Of a DNA stretch of 64,000 nucleotides, positions 1 through 10,864 are shown piece by piece. Under the pieces are notes generated by a model. That model saw nothing but the letters and a program-made list of their open reading frames with translations, did no database searches and had not been told where the DNA came from. Both the position numbers and the translations under genes were made by a program. Numbering within the stretch: the first letter of the stretch is position 1; the number at the start of each line of letters is the position of its first letter. This DNA comes from Bimastos eiseni. Taxonomy: Eukaryota > Annelida > Clitellata > Crassiclitellata > Lumbricidae. The stretch is from assembly GCA_959347315.1 (NCBI GenBank), contig OY365809.1:6612853-6676852 (forward strand), in the 5' to 3' direction.

Positions 1-495
1 TAGATCCACTCACCATCATGCAGTGGAACTGTTGCAGTTTTCGGGCTCGAATATACGAGTTCAGAAGGTTTTTACAATGTTTTTAATTTTCATCTGATAT
101 AATTTGTGTACAAGAAACATTTCTTAAGGCTAACCATCGAATTGACGGCTATGCGATATTTCGACAAGGCAGCCCGCACTCGAGGAGCAGAGGACTGGCC
201 ATCTTACTGAAGGAAGATATCAATCACACCTTGCTGCAGCAGGAAGAAATACCTGGAATCGAGAGGCAAGGAATCGAAATATCGACCGGTAATGGTAATA
301 TCAAAATAATAAATGTGTATATATCTCCAAGCATAACAGTAACTAAAGATCAGCTGAGTATGTTGTTCCCAAATCGCAGAAGCATCGTGGTCTGAGACTT
401 CAATGCCCACAGTAAAGACTGGAAATGTACCACCAACAACAGACGAGGAACCGATCTGGAGGAGTTTATCATGAAAAAGGGCCTAAATTTAAATC
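1..495 (+). mobile_element. Non-LTR retrotransposon, APE endonuclease fragment (broken)
   Basis: One frame starting at the ATG at 18 reads as the N-terminal part of an apurinic-like endonuclease of a Jockey/CR1-type non-LTR retrotransposon. The opening QWNCCSFRARIYEFRRFL matches the family's usual start, followed by ICVQETFL (catalytic glutamate region), a GLAILLK block and a DFNAHS block. The frame carries two in-frame stops: TAA at 84-86, and TGA at 393-395, where the family normally has the residue just before DFNAH. Similarity fades after about 490 and no reverse transcriptase follows. It is a dead 5' fragment; the left edge of the window may cut it. Confidence 0.8.
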
Positions 496-1139
496 ATTTT
501 ATTAATTTATCACATCTGTGTGTGAGACATTATTTACTTTATTATTTACAACATTATTTAATTAACTCTCATTATAAGAAAATACACCACGACAATTGAA
601 GAGGCAATGGTACTTTCCGGAGTGGCAGCTCTAGTAGCGATCCACTCTGTGCGGACCCAGATCCGGTAAATGGTACTTTCAAATGCTCAGATTCGGAAAT
701 TGGTGGAAATTGTAGGCCTAGTCTGTCGGTCGGTCACTAGTTAACATAGCATACAAAGTAATTGTAATATTGTAATAAATATATAGCTATACTACAGGAA
801 CTATTAAAACTACAATTTTAGTATAATAAGTTGTAGAACAATCAGTACGTGTGACCAGGTCTATTTTATTTATGTATTATAAATTTGTTAAATGTTTAAC
901 TTCAATGTACTATTAAAATGTTCGTTTTAAATTTATGTATATACATAAAGATATAACAGGTAAAGCTACTTTTATTTGAAAATAAAAAATTGAAGTCTTT
1001 TGTGACAAAATTGACATTCATTGATCATAAGAATTATTTTCCTGGTCGCTTATTTTATTTTAAAAGATATTAATATTAGAAAAAGTATTAGATTTAATGG
1101 GAGCATTGAGCTTGCATATTTGAGCACAGTTTGTCCAAA
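496..1139. other. AT-rich non-coding DNA
   Basis: No coding frame, tRNA or tandem repeat that I can support. The stretch is AT-rich and lies between two transposon remnants, so it is probably decayed mobile-element DNA, but nothing in it proves this. Confidence 0.4.
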
Positions 1140-1650
1140 TAAAGTGTAAAGCTTGAAAGAAGTAATCGGAGTTCATCTTCGACTTCCGAGTCGTGAACGA
1201 TTTTTAGTTTTCATTGTGACCAGCACAGAAAATCCACCTTCCCAAAGATATGATGTGTAAAAGGTTAGATTATATTGAAATATTGTTCTGGATATTGATG
1301 TGAAGTTTGTGGGCTAACCAACATTTCATCAAGCTCAATCTCAGATGCAACATCTTGAGTGTAGTATCACTGGTCAGTTCAATGATTTGGTTCAATTTCG
1401 GTGAAGTTAATGAATAAACGTTTGCAAGAAAGGAAACGTCTCAACATTCGGGTCAGCTACATAGAAGTTAAATCGATCCAGCAATGATTGAATATCTCCA
1501 GAAATTAAATTCACCAACTTTGTTTTTTTATTGATCTGAGCGTTTTCTTGTTTCTTCAGGAATTCAGACAATTGATCAAGACCTCAAAGTTTCCCTCCAT
1601 TATCCTTCTTTTCCAGCGATCAAGTTTTTTCATAGCTGTAGACGCTTAAT
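1140..1650 (-). mobile_element. hAT-type transposase remnant (SCAND3/ZBED5-like C-terminal part)
   Basis: Read on the minus strand in more than one frame, this gives pieces that match the C-terminal half of hAT-derived transposases of the SCAND3/ZBED5/FAM200 kind. In order they are KKLDRWKRRIMEGNFEVL near 1640-1590, a stretch with KKTKLVNLISGDIQSLLDRF near 1545-1470, and then SYLWEGGFSVLVTMKTKNRS near 1250-1195, which corresponds to the hAT dimerisation block (usually a Y-L-C-E-x-x-F-S pattern). Frame changes and stops break it throughout, so it is a pseudogene. It shows that autonomous hAT elements once lived in this genome. I cannot link it to the MITEs further along. Confidence 0.65.
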
Positions 1651-1689
1651 AACTATGGGTTATTGAGTTTTTCTTCTTTGCTTGCAAGG

Positions 1690-3153
1690 ATGAATTCAGT
1701 TTATTTGGTTCTAGTACGTTCGTTCATACGACGTTCACTCTAAGGATGTTCGCTCATACGGACGCAGATAAACCAAAGTAGCAACCTAAATTCTACGCTC
1801 CTGTATGTGAACCGCCAGGCAGATGGCCAGTAACTACAGATGGTCCGCGACCACAGGTCGAGCACCTCTGATCAAGAGCATCGGCTAACCAATGCACTGG
1901 GAAGACTATGAATTCGGATTTGTAAGGATTGTGTTCTTGTTGTAGTGATCGATGGCTGGAGTAGCAAAAGTCCGTTGCGCTGACGACGACGACATCATGA
2001 AGACCATCCAATCGTATGGAGCCTTGGTAACCCGTGATCGCGCCTTGTGTGTTCGCAGTAGCAGTACGTACGTATGTATGTAATTATACAGAGGCTACAT
2101 GTACATACTTACATACATAAGCTGCATGCATTTCTGTTCACTGATGCAACTACCAGATTATTAAGTAAGTAAGCAGATAGTCGGTATAAGGTGTCTCACT
2201 TCATTAAGCATATAAAGTTATTGTTAACAAATACATGTCTTTAACAACAACAATGTAAACCTGCTTTTGAAAGCTATGACATGACATATGATACATTAAC
2301 TGTTATGCTAAAACAGTTGTCATTAAGCTTCCAAATTGATATTACTCTAAAATATATTTGGTTAACTGTAGGCTTTGGTTTCTTTCGATGGTCAATTAAG
2401 AACCTTTCAAGCTCATATCAAAACACATAATAATTGTCACATAATGTATTGTCAGATCCGCAGTCAGAAGTCTTTTTGTTTATCAACGGCTTTGGTCAAA
2501 GCTATCATCAAAAATGATGCGAGAAATAATTATGGCAAGATTTCTGATGCAGTTTGGGGTTTTGCGACCAAATTTAAGCGTAATAAATTGACTCTAGGTA
2601 TGAAACAAAAGTCACATAAATTTGCACATGTCCATTGCTCGATTTAGAGTCCTTTTGGTTCCCCAAGTATAGTCTTTATAGAAATAGCCTACTATACAGG
2701 ACAGCTTGTATACATGTATTCAAACATCGGAATGCTTACACAGGAATGATGCATGCATATGAACGTAAAAATTGATTGTTTATGCAAGTATGAAAACATT
2801 GTATGCAAGGTTAGTAGGCCTATGTAACGATTCGCAGGAAATATATACACTTGTAAAATAATTATTAATGTCTGTATAGTTAGCAATAAAACGTTCATAA
2901 TACACATTATAAATACATAGGTCTGCTGACGATTAATGACATCTGGTTAGTAGCTTACAACCAGAAGACAAGAACATGACCTATGACCTTTCAATGACAG
3001 AAGTTTTTAACGCTTTTAAGGTCGCAGTAGTAGATCTTCAATGCCACAACATGCGTTCTTTGGTTGCACTATCAGAAGTTGCAAGGCTTCCATGGAAGTG
3101 TCTGTACAGTGTGCCTTGCGTATCTGTTAGACCTCGTCAGTGTCGGTGAATCT
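1690..3153. other. Intergenic DNA, probably repeat-derived
   Basis: Contains short open frames (for example minus 1793-2011 and plus 2375-2647) that I do not recognise and that look like chance or decayed transposon sequence. No splice-supported exon was found. The 3' end of the TMEM26-like transcript should lie within the right-hand part, but no convincing polyadenylation signal was seen. Confidence 0.4.
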
Positions 3154-6100
3154 TTAGAGATCAGCCAGACTGGCACAGTCGCCTAGCGACGATCCAGTGG
3201 CACTTCCGGCCGCCTTCCATTTCTCTAGGTTGTCGACGGCCAGCTTGGGGATTCTCTTGGAGCGCAGGTCGTCCTCGAGGCTGATCTCGTCCAGAGTGTC
3301 CCTGGACGAACGGAGATTGTGGCGGTTCTCAAATAGAACGAACAGACGATAGACGATGAGAAGGAGGACGAGAGAGTTCTTGACGGTGAAGAAGATGTGC
3401 ATGTAGCTCTTCACCTCATAACGGACCAACAGCAACAGGCGCAGGGTCACAAACGGACCGTCCTACAGAACCAGCGTATAATAAAATTAAGGGGTTAAGA
3501 TTGCTGTGGCGGAGCCGCTTCCTATTATAAGAGGTCATTCAATCCATGTAGGCCTATTTGGGCGACGGTCGCCAATGGAACAATCGCGAACGTATACTAT
3601 AGACTAGACATTTTCAGACCGTGGTGTCAATGCCATTGAGGCGCAGAGGCGCGTGCCTCCGCTGTGTTTTAAAATTATTTTTACTGAAATATTTTTCCAG
3701 TGAAAAACTCCCTGAGTCATCCGGATTAACAGCGCTACCGTAGAGACCGCTAACAGCTTGTTGTAATCAATCTATAAGTTCAAATCCCACAATAATTCTC
3801 CGACTTTCGATCCAAAAATTACAGCAATATGCATTTGCACCATCTGAAGGGTAGGCCTATCATCATGTGTTCCTAACCCGTTGGTGTTAGTTCCGTGTGT
3901 TAACTGTTCTTTCCATTCATCTCTGTCCTCCGCCATGAGGTATAGTGTGTGTTTATCCCGTCCGCAACAGTCTCTGGCATCGTCGAGCCATTGTCTGTTT
4001 GGTCTGCCATTAATTTTCTCCCGGTGCCATCAATCATGCCAAACATGACTTGCTTGATTAGTGTGTTATTATTCATTCTACAAACGTGTCCAAAGAGCAT
4101 GAGCTTTCCTTCCACTGTCTATTGTACGATTTTGTTCTGTGGTCTTCTGCGCACTTTCCTGTTTGATATCTTCTGTTGCAATCTGATACGTAGGATCCAT
4201 CTGTAGCATCTCATCTTGAACACTGGCAACTTGTTTCTATCCAGTTTTTGCAGTGTTCGTGGGTAGTTCTTCGTATCATCATCATTGTCGTCATCATCAT
4301 CATCATTATCATCATTATATCGAATGCATTGGATTATCATCATTATATCGAATGCATTGGAATGTGTATACCTGGAGAATCATTGTCGTCATGAGTCCAC
4401 CAACTTCTGTTCCACAGCACAGACAGGCATTACAACATCCGCGACATCGTCTCGAGGCTCTTTTCTGCAACAATAAATCCTCCAATTAATCGTCTTTAAT
4501 GGTATAACCGACATTTCTACATCGCCCATAAAAGAGGTGCCGAGGTTAGAGATCCAAATTGTTCGGTAGACGGGCAGCGAGGTGGATGGTTGGTAGAGAT
4601 ATAGGAAGAGCAGCAGTGAGGATAGGATTTGCGGAAACGCTGAATTTCCAGTTCTGTTTGAACGGCCCAAACAAGATACTATGCTTATGTGGGATGTTGG
4701 ATGATATCGACAACAAATACTAACTCTATTGTATCGTCAACCTATCGAATCTTTGGTTCACGTGTTTTATGTGACCCTAACATTTTCACCCATGTCTCTG
4801 AGCTCTTTCATTTAATCCTCGAGCTGCAGAGTAATTTCATCTTGTACTTGCAGTTGTAGGAAGCTGAAATCTCAAATTAGCATGCCGACTTACAGTAACT
4901 AAGAACACTTAGTTGGGCTATTTTGTAAGTGTAGACTACAATCAGTTTGCAGTCAATTTTCTTTGGTAACCATGACCTGACCCAGGGGCGGCGATCCCGG
5001 AGGGCTCGAGGGGCACAAGTCCCCTCTTTTACAAAGAGAGGACACTTTATACGTCTGCCCCCCCCCCACATGCTCTACCCCTCTCATCCAGCACCTGTTA
5101 AACGAGATCGCCGCCTCTGACCTGACTAGACACCTAAATGGAATTACTATTGCCGTACTGTAGGGACATGGATGCGTAAACTACATGCCTTGTCCATTGA
5201 TGAAAATCCAGCACGGCCTTTGCGAGAGGACGACGCGGTGAGAACCAGCGTAAACTGGAAGAGGCTGGATGACCATATGGCCAGTATTGTAATGGTCAGT
5301 GTCCAGTTCGTCCTCACCATGTCCTCCTTAAACGCCTCAAGGACTGAAACACGATCGATACGCATTCATTCATCTAAGAGATTTATACAGTGCAGCTTCA
5401 ATTCATTTGTTGGCCTTCCAAAATCAAATAATTCTAAATGTTTACATGGTAGGTCTATTGTATATTCTAGCAAATTAAAATCAAAAAAAATTCTAAATTT
5501 CCAGACATAATCTTAAATGAAATTGAAGTTCAGCCTATATATCAATAACTAGTAGGCCTATCATTAGCTAATAATGGGTAGGCCTACCAATCCCTTCTAA
5601 GCTCTGCAACCCTGGGAAATGTTCGCACCCTTCACAAAAGTATTTCCGCATTTGAAGATGCAAAATTAATATGAAATTGCTATACTTTTGAAACGACTAT
5701 AGCCTAGTTGTGCTTATATGTCTTAAGCTTAGTCATTTTGTAAAATGGCTATCTTACGGTTTTACCAATACTGTGTGTTCCAATATTGTATGCTTTCTCT
5801 TTTTCGTTGCCGTTTTGAAATGACATCAGTTTTTGGAACCCTTGGGCTAATATGATCAGTAATTTTATTGTAGAAAATTAATAGCTATTGCATAGGCCTA
5901 CTGCGAACAGAACCGCATTTATGTCCGTCTGTCTTTCTCTCTCTGTTTTTGTAGCGTGTGAGTGTGTGCGTGCCATTAGGCGTGTGTGCGTGCAGGTGTG
6001 CGTAGGTGTGTTTTAAAGAAAGACAAGGATGAGCGACGACTACCACTGCAGACTAAGCAAGATATACAGAAGAACACACAGGGATGAGCAGGAAAACTAT

Positions 6101-9100
6101 CACAAACACGCCCACAAACACACTCGCACGTTCAAAAACACACCCAAACATACAGAGAGGAATGCAGTTCAGTTCACAGTGCAGTTAGTGCGTCACTTGC
6201 ATTCGATGATGTCGGCGGCCATTCCGATGTAGACGAGTAGGAGTTGTGAGAGTTCGTCTCTGGAGATCTTTCCCTTCGGAAGCATCCATCGCCCGAGGAT
6301 GAGAAGGAAGAGCAATGATTGCTCGATCAGAGCCACCCACTGCTTCGGCTCCACGTCAATCATCGGCAGGTTTAATCCACCAACCTATAACCAAGATCGA
6401 TTGATTAACTGATTTGTGATCTGATTGATTGATCGATCCGTGATTGCGTGATTGAGCGACGCGATTCAGTAAATTATCGAGTTGAATTTGGGGCAATGTT
6501 AGTCATAATCTTCATAGAAGTGTTTACCCGTAATTTCCGCAAGGTTGTAGTGCCACGTAATTATGCATGCAGCACGCGGCTAATATAGCGCCATTAAGTA
6601 GCTCTGAATAGCCCTGCACACATAGTTATCAGCAGAGCCTTCAATACGGAGACTTCGGCAAACTCCATTTTGTCTACGGCAAACGAATTTCCTCCGTTCT
6701 GATTGGTCAATTGACGTCGGCGCCATTTTTGTTCAACTGTTTGGGTTGAGTTCGCAGCAATCGTTAGATATTTGTCAAATACAAGACTATTTACTCGGTT
6801 TCGTTGGCGTCATTCCCAATTTATGATGTTGACTGTATTCTAGATTAAACGATCATTAGGTGTTTTGGAGAGAGGAACCCAATGGGGCTGGCCCCTTATG
6901 TGTGTGGACAGGCAAAGGGTCGTAAACGGCTCTTCCCTTTCCTACTATGGCGTTCTTTGACCTCGCCCTTGCGAGGCTTTGCTAATAAGCGTGTTGCTCA
7001 AATGGTAGAACACGTGAGACTATTCTTCCTGTTTTTGGAAGATATTGGAAGACTGTTCCTTTGAAGAAGGTCCTACAGATAGGGCCTAAGTAATTGTCAC
7101 CTTGGTGCCCAACCTCATGGTTTTAACTTTTCTCCTTAAGATTAGCGAAACCACATTTCACTAAAATTTCTCCAAGAATATTTTTGCGTTTACTTTAAAT
7201 AACCTATGAGCTATTATACGAACTAGAGGTTGGTCCTAACTAGCCATAATTTATAATAACATTTATATAGGGCCTATGTAGCAAGTTGCGTCTGTGTCAT
7301 TTTAGTCCTTTTGATTAAACAAATATTGATGGATTTATTGATTCAAGGTGATAGATGGAAGAGCTCAACCAGTGTATCTTATTAATATTAACTACCGCAG
7401 GTGGCAATCCCGGGGGAAACTCGAGGGGGACAAGTCCCTCCACCTTTTACAGAGAGGGGAAAATTTATAAGTGTGTCCCCCACATTTCCTACTCTTATCA
7501 TTTGGTGTCCCCCCCACCTGTCAAGCGAGATCGTCGCCTCTGTTAACACCACCTGCCTAAAGTGCGAATATCAATTCCAATGTGATCGCATGAGTTATGT
7601 AAACATGGTCCTTTACTTACTTGGTTGATCTGGCTTCCAAGCCACGAATTGTTCAGCTGTTTCAGAAAGGACAAACGCGTTGCGTTAGACTGAGCCTCCA
7701 GATTGATTCGGTTGGAAAGTAAGTTAAGTTCCAGAATCCAAACACACGGAACGATCGTAGCCAAGTAGAAAAACACGCTGGGACAGAACCTGGAATTAAT
7801 TTCCATTTTGCATACAACGTTTAACACCGCAAAGTTCGAGGATTCTAATTGGTTCGAAATGTTTGCCCCACTTGCGCTCCTAAGCAAACTCAGCCTAGAA
7901 CAAGTACTGATGTTGGAAAGATCAGACAGCGAGGAGACCCACTTGTTCTTAACTTGTCTTGCCGCGCTCGGGTTTGATTGGAAATCGTGTCTGCCGAGTC
8001 TTTTACCTCCTACGCATACTGCGTCGCGGTCTGTATTCTGAATATGGCCTGACCAGTGACGAGACGATGTCTAGTGGAGCTGTCTCGCAAAAGGTGAAAT
8101 GAAAGACAGCAAAAAATGTCCATACGGTGATCAAGCCACTGAGGTTGAGGAACCTCTCTTTCCGGGATCTACGATTGGAGAAGGGGCAAGGTTATCAGAA
8201 AGGAATTGGTAGGAAGGACTGAAGAAGGCAAGGAGTGGGAGTTGAGGTGCAATATACCATGCCTTACCTTATTTACTTGTGCTTTGGCTGCATCGGCGTA
8301 GGCTCTGCCGGTCGCGCCAGCCACAGGGGTACAAACTGTTATTAAATGGTTTGTTGGCTCAGTGCGGTCGCGCTGCTTCGAGAGTAAACATGCAAAGTAA
8401 TGACTTCACGTCCACAGGGATGGTGGTCACTCCGTCCGCCAGCGATGACCAGTTCGCAGTCGCCGCCGAAAAAGGCGCCATCTGTTGTCCGACGTCACAG
8501 ATACAATAATAATAAATTCGCCGGTAATTCGCGCGAATATCGATGACATTCGGTTCTTCAGCGCCAATCCCCTCCCCTTACCCCTTACCCCTTGCCCTCT
8601 CCACTCTACGAAGACCGCCATCGCCTGGATGGGTTTTGGCCTGCTGGTACAGGGCGCCGACTAAATGCCAAAATCCGTATATATATATATATATTATATA
8701 TATATAATTCAGACAGGCATACGATAGTATGCGTGTGCACGCATACTGACGTCCTATCATACATCGTAATCGTAATCGTTGACTCAAAACTTGTAAGACG
8801 CCACTCGAAGACCAAACGCAAAGCAACAGCATATTTGCAAGCGCTGCGTCGAGTCAGAGGGTTTGTCCACATGGAAATCATAGGAAGACCAGTTGCCCGA
8901 GGATCTGAGGGATAGAGTGGTTGTAACGACGGGTTTCGTTTGGGTGATGAATTGGAAACAGGGAATATCAGCTGAGTTGAGGGTGTGAACTCTTCCAGAG
9001 GTGAGACTTCAATTTTGAGTGGAAAGTCCGAGGAGCGATGCATAGAAGAGTTCGAGAGCTTGAGGCGGATGATGATGATGGTGGTGGAACCGAAAAGCGT

Positions 9101-10864
9101 GAAATTCCAGGAGGCAGATCGTTCCAGAAACTTGGTGCAGTGTTGGGGATGGCTCGGTTGGAGAACCTAAGATGAGCAGTGATCAGGGTCGAGCAAGATA
9201 GGAGGGGCATCTGGTGAAGCTGATTGGCTGGACGGTGACTAGTTCGCGAAGATATCTGGACTGGGAGTATTGTAAGAAATTGTAAGGCTTTGATGTGAAT
9301 TCGCTTTGAGATTTATTTACCTAGAGACTTGAAGGAAGCGTGACTACATGACGATGGAATTGATGTGATGATGCTTGGGTGTTCTGGCGATGGCTTGTGT
9401 TAGTGAATTTTGGTGTTAAGTTGTAGACGCTTTAGTGTCGCTGATTTAAGTGAACATTTGAGGCAGCAATGGCGGAAGCAGTTTTGTAACCGAGCCCATG
9501 GATGTCAGATACGGTGGAGGTCACGAATGCACATGAAGCGTAAGTGCGAGAGGTTAGAAATTTACTTAAAACTAGAGAGACGAGGATTAAAAGTGACACC
9601 AAGATTTGCGGACAAGGACATAGGAGTTGAATGGAAGGGATGAAGAGTTAGTGCATACGTGTATTGGTTGAATGATCATAATTTTTTTTCATTTAGTCAG
9701 GATTCTCGGGAAGGTTTATGACCAGAGGCGGCAATCTCGGTTGAGAGGTGGGGACACCCAATGAGAGGGGTAAGAAATGTGGGGGGAGGGGCAAACGCAT
9801 AGCATCATTTAACATGTCGCCTCTCTGTAAAAGGTGGAAGGGACTTGTTCCCCTCGACCACCCGGGATCGCCGCGCTGTCTATAACGATAAATTTAGTAT
9901 ACGAATGGTTGAGGCAAAAGCTGGACGACATCCACTGACAGATTAGGTTGACAACTTTGAGTTACTGACAGAGGTGGATTGGATGAGACGGCTCAATGGT
10001 GTATTATGCAGGGGTAAAAGGAGTGGATATATACATACATACATACAAGCAAGCATGCACGCATACTCACTTACATTGAAATGTACATACTTACCTACAT
10101 ATGTACATAAATAAAGAAATATATACATATATTTTTAATTACAAGCATGCACTATACGCGAAACAACGCTCGGATTGCTTCGTTGACTCGCTCACTCACG
10201 CACTCACTCACTCACTCACTCACTCACTCACTCACTCACTCACTCACTCACTCACTCACTCACTCACTCAGTCACTCACTCAGTCACTCACTCACTCACT
10301 CACTCACTCACTCACTCACTCACTCACTCACTCACTCACTCACTCACTCACTCACTCACTCACTCACTCACTCACTCACTCACTCACTCACTCACTCACT
10401 CACTCACTCACTCACTCACTCACTCACTCACTCACTCACTCACTCACTCACTCACTCACTCACTCACTCACTCACTCACTCACTCACTCACTCACTCACT
10501 CACTCACTGATCATTTAGTCATTCTACTCACTGATCATTTAGTCATTCTTGGGTAAAGCTGTTCTTTTAAAACAATATAGGAAACGCAATACTTGGTTAT
10601 GTTTAACCCAAATTTAATGGAATACCATCGATGAATCGCTGACACCTACCATTTGTATTCAGCGCCTTTTCTCACCCAAATCGTGACGATGGTTTCCAAG
10701 AGCAGAAACCCCAATCCGCTGAACAATAGCCAATACCAACGATTCCATTCCGAACAGGTAACGTAAATTCGTCCAAGCGTGATGATACAGTGAAGACTAA
10801 ACATAACACGGGTCAGAAGCGCCGACAGAATCGACGCAAGTTTCAGGTTTTTACAACGCGCCAT
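3154..10864 (-). CDS. TMEM26: TMEM26-like multi-pass membrane protein, 5 exons
   Basis: Five minus-strand exons join in frame to 353 aa (human TMEM26 is about 368): 10864-10650, 7789-7621, 6384-6201, 5343-5159 and 3462-3154 (stop TAA 3156-3154). Exon 1 gives two membrane spans and ends at GAEYKW; exon 2 has FFYLATIVPCVWILEL; exon 3 has LILGRWMLP and AADIIEF; exon 4 has ILAIWSSSLFQFTLVL; exon 5 begins DGPF and has FFTVKNSLVLLLIVYRL, then a polar tail. Order and spacing match TMEM26 along its length. Introns 1, 2 and 4 are GT-AG; intron 3 needs a GC donor (GCAAGT at 6200). The intron 4 donor (ACA|GTACGG) is weak, and exon 4 seems about 5 residues short against the human protein. The start is placed at MARCKNLK because it aligns; an upstream in-frame ATG at 10915 would add 17 residues. 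Family function is poorly known (a beige-adipocyte marker in mouse). Confidence 0.85.
3855..4310 (-). mobile_element. Non-LTR retrotransposon 3' end fragment
   Basis: Minus-strand pieces match the C-terminal tail found after the reverse transcriptase of many non-LTR elements. LMLFGHVCRMNNNTLIKQVM lies in one frame near 4110-4050, and QWLDDARDCCGRDKHTLYLM with AEDRDEWKEQL lies in another near 4005-3900. The change of frame within 100 bp shows decay. It sits in intron 4 of the TMEM26-like gene, in the same orientation. A short ATC/TCA-rich tract at 4266-4320 adjoins it upstream on the minus strand. Confidence 0.7.
4983..5119 (+). mobile_element. hAT-type MITE, family A, copy 1
   Basis: A 137 bp element starting CAGGGGCGGCGATC and ending GATCGCCGCCTCTG, which are inverted copies of each other over about 14 bp. 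It is flanked by ACCTGACC (4975-4982) and ACCTGACT (5120-5127), a 7/8 match of the 8 bp length used by hAT transposases. The interior has AAGTCCCCTCTTTTACA and a C-run. It has no coding capacity and lies in TMEM26-like intron 4, just past the exon 4 donor. Confidence 0.8.
7398..7542 (+). mobile_element. hAT-type MITE, family A, copy 2
   Basis: A 145 bp relative of the element at 4983, in the same orientation: left end CAGGTGGCAATCCCGG, interior GACAAGTCCCTCCACCTTTT, right end GAGATCG.CGCCTCTG with a substitution. Flanks are AACTACCG and TTAACACC, so the target duplication is not clear and may have decayed. Lies in TMEM26-like intron 2, about 80 bp past the exon 2 donor. Confidence 0.75.
8678..8709. 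repeat. (TA)n tract
   Basis: About 32 bp of TATA repeats that are self-complementary. Lies in TMEM26-like intron 1. Confidence 0.7.
8762..8830 (-). repeat. Dispersed 'GTGGCGCTTTAGAAG' repeat, copy 1
   Basis: On the minus strand this reads TCGAGTGGCGTCTTACAAG, then a run ending TACGATTACGATG. The same order of blocks recurs at 19585, 25693, 32755 and 49798. Probably the 3' tail of a retrotransposon. Confidence 0.55.
8968..9660 (-). mobile_element. CR1/L2-type LINE, reverse-transcriptase 3' part (broken)
   Basis: Minus-strand fragments follow the order of the C-terminal part of a CR1/L2/Rex-type reverse transcriptase. ANLGVTFNPRLSSFK and ISNLSHLRFMCIRDLHRI lie near 9620-9510. RFSNRAIPNTAPSFWNDLPP and a final HSKLKSHLW lie near 9170-8980, where the family has APxLWNSLP and a closing FKxxLKTxLF. 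Stops and frame changes interrupt it. It lies inside intron 1 of the TMEM26-like gene, same strand. Confidence 0.7.
9723..9878 (-). mobile_element. hAT-type MITE, family A, copy 3
   Basis: A 156 bp element in reverse orientation to copies 1 and 2. It starts CAGAGGCGGCAATCTC and ends GGGATCGCCGCGCTG; the interior is the reverse complement of the AAGTCCC...TTTTACAGAGAGG block. Flanks TTTATGAC (9715-9722) and TCTATAAC (9879-9886) match at 6 of 8, a worn 8 bp duplication. It lies in TMEM26-like intron 1. Confidence 0.75.
10188..10552. repeat. (CTCA)n microsatellite with a 3' duplication
   Basis: About 320 bp of nearly pure CTCA tetramer (10188-10508), with CAGT variants near 10268 and 10280. It ends in two tandem copies of a roughly 25 bp unit containing TGATCATTTAGTCATTCT (10508-10552). 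Open reading frames through it (Thr-His-Ser-Leu repeats) are artefacts. It lies in intron 1 of the TMEM26-like gene, about 100 bp past the exon 1 donor. Confidence 0.95.

Noticed and set aside
9410..9643. Plus-strand frame rich in Arg and Lys
   Set aside because: It is the opposite strand of the LINE fragment at 8968-9660.
10101..10556. Open frames of Thr-His-Ser-Leu repeats
   Set aside because: Produced by the (CTCA)n array; no gene context.
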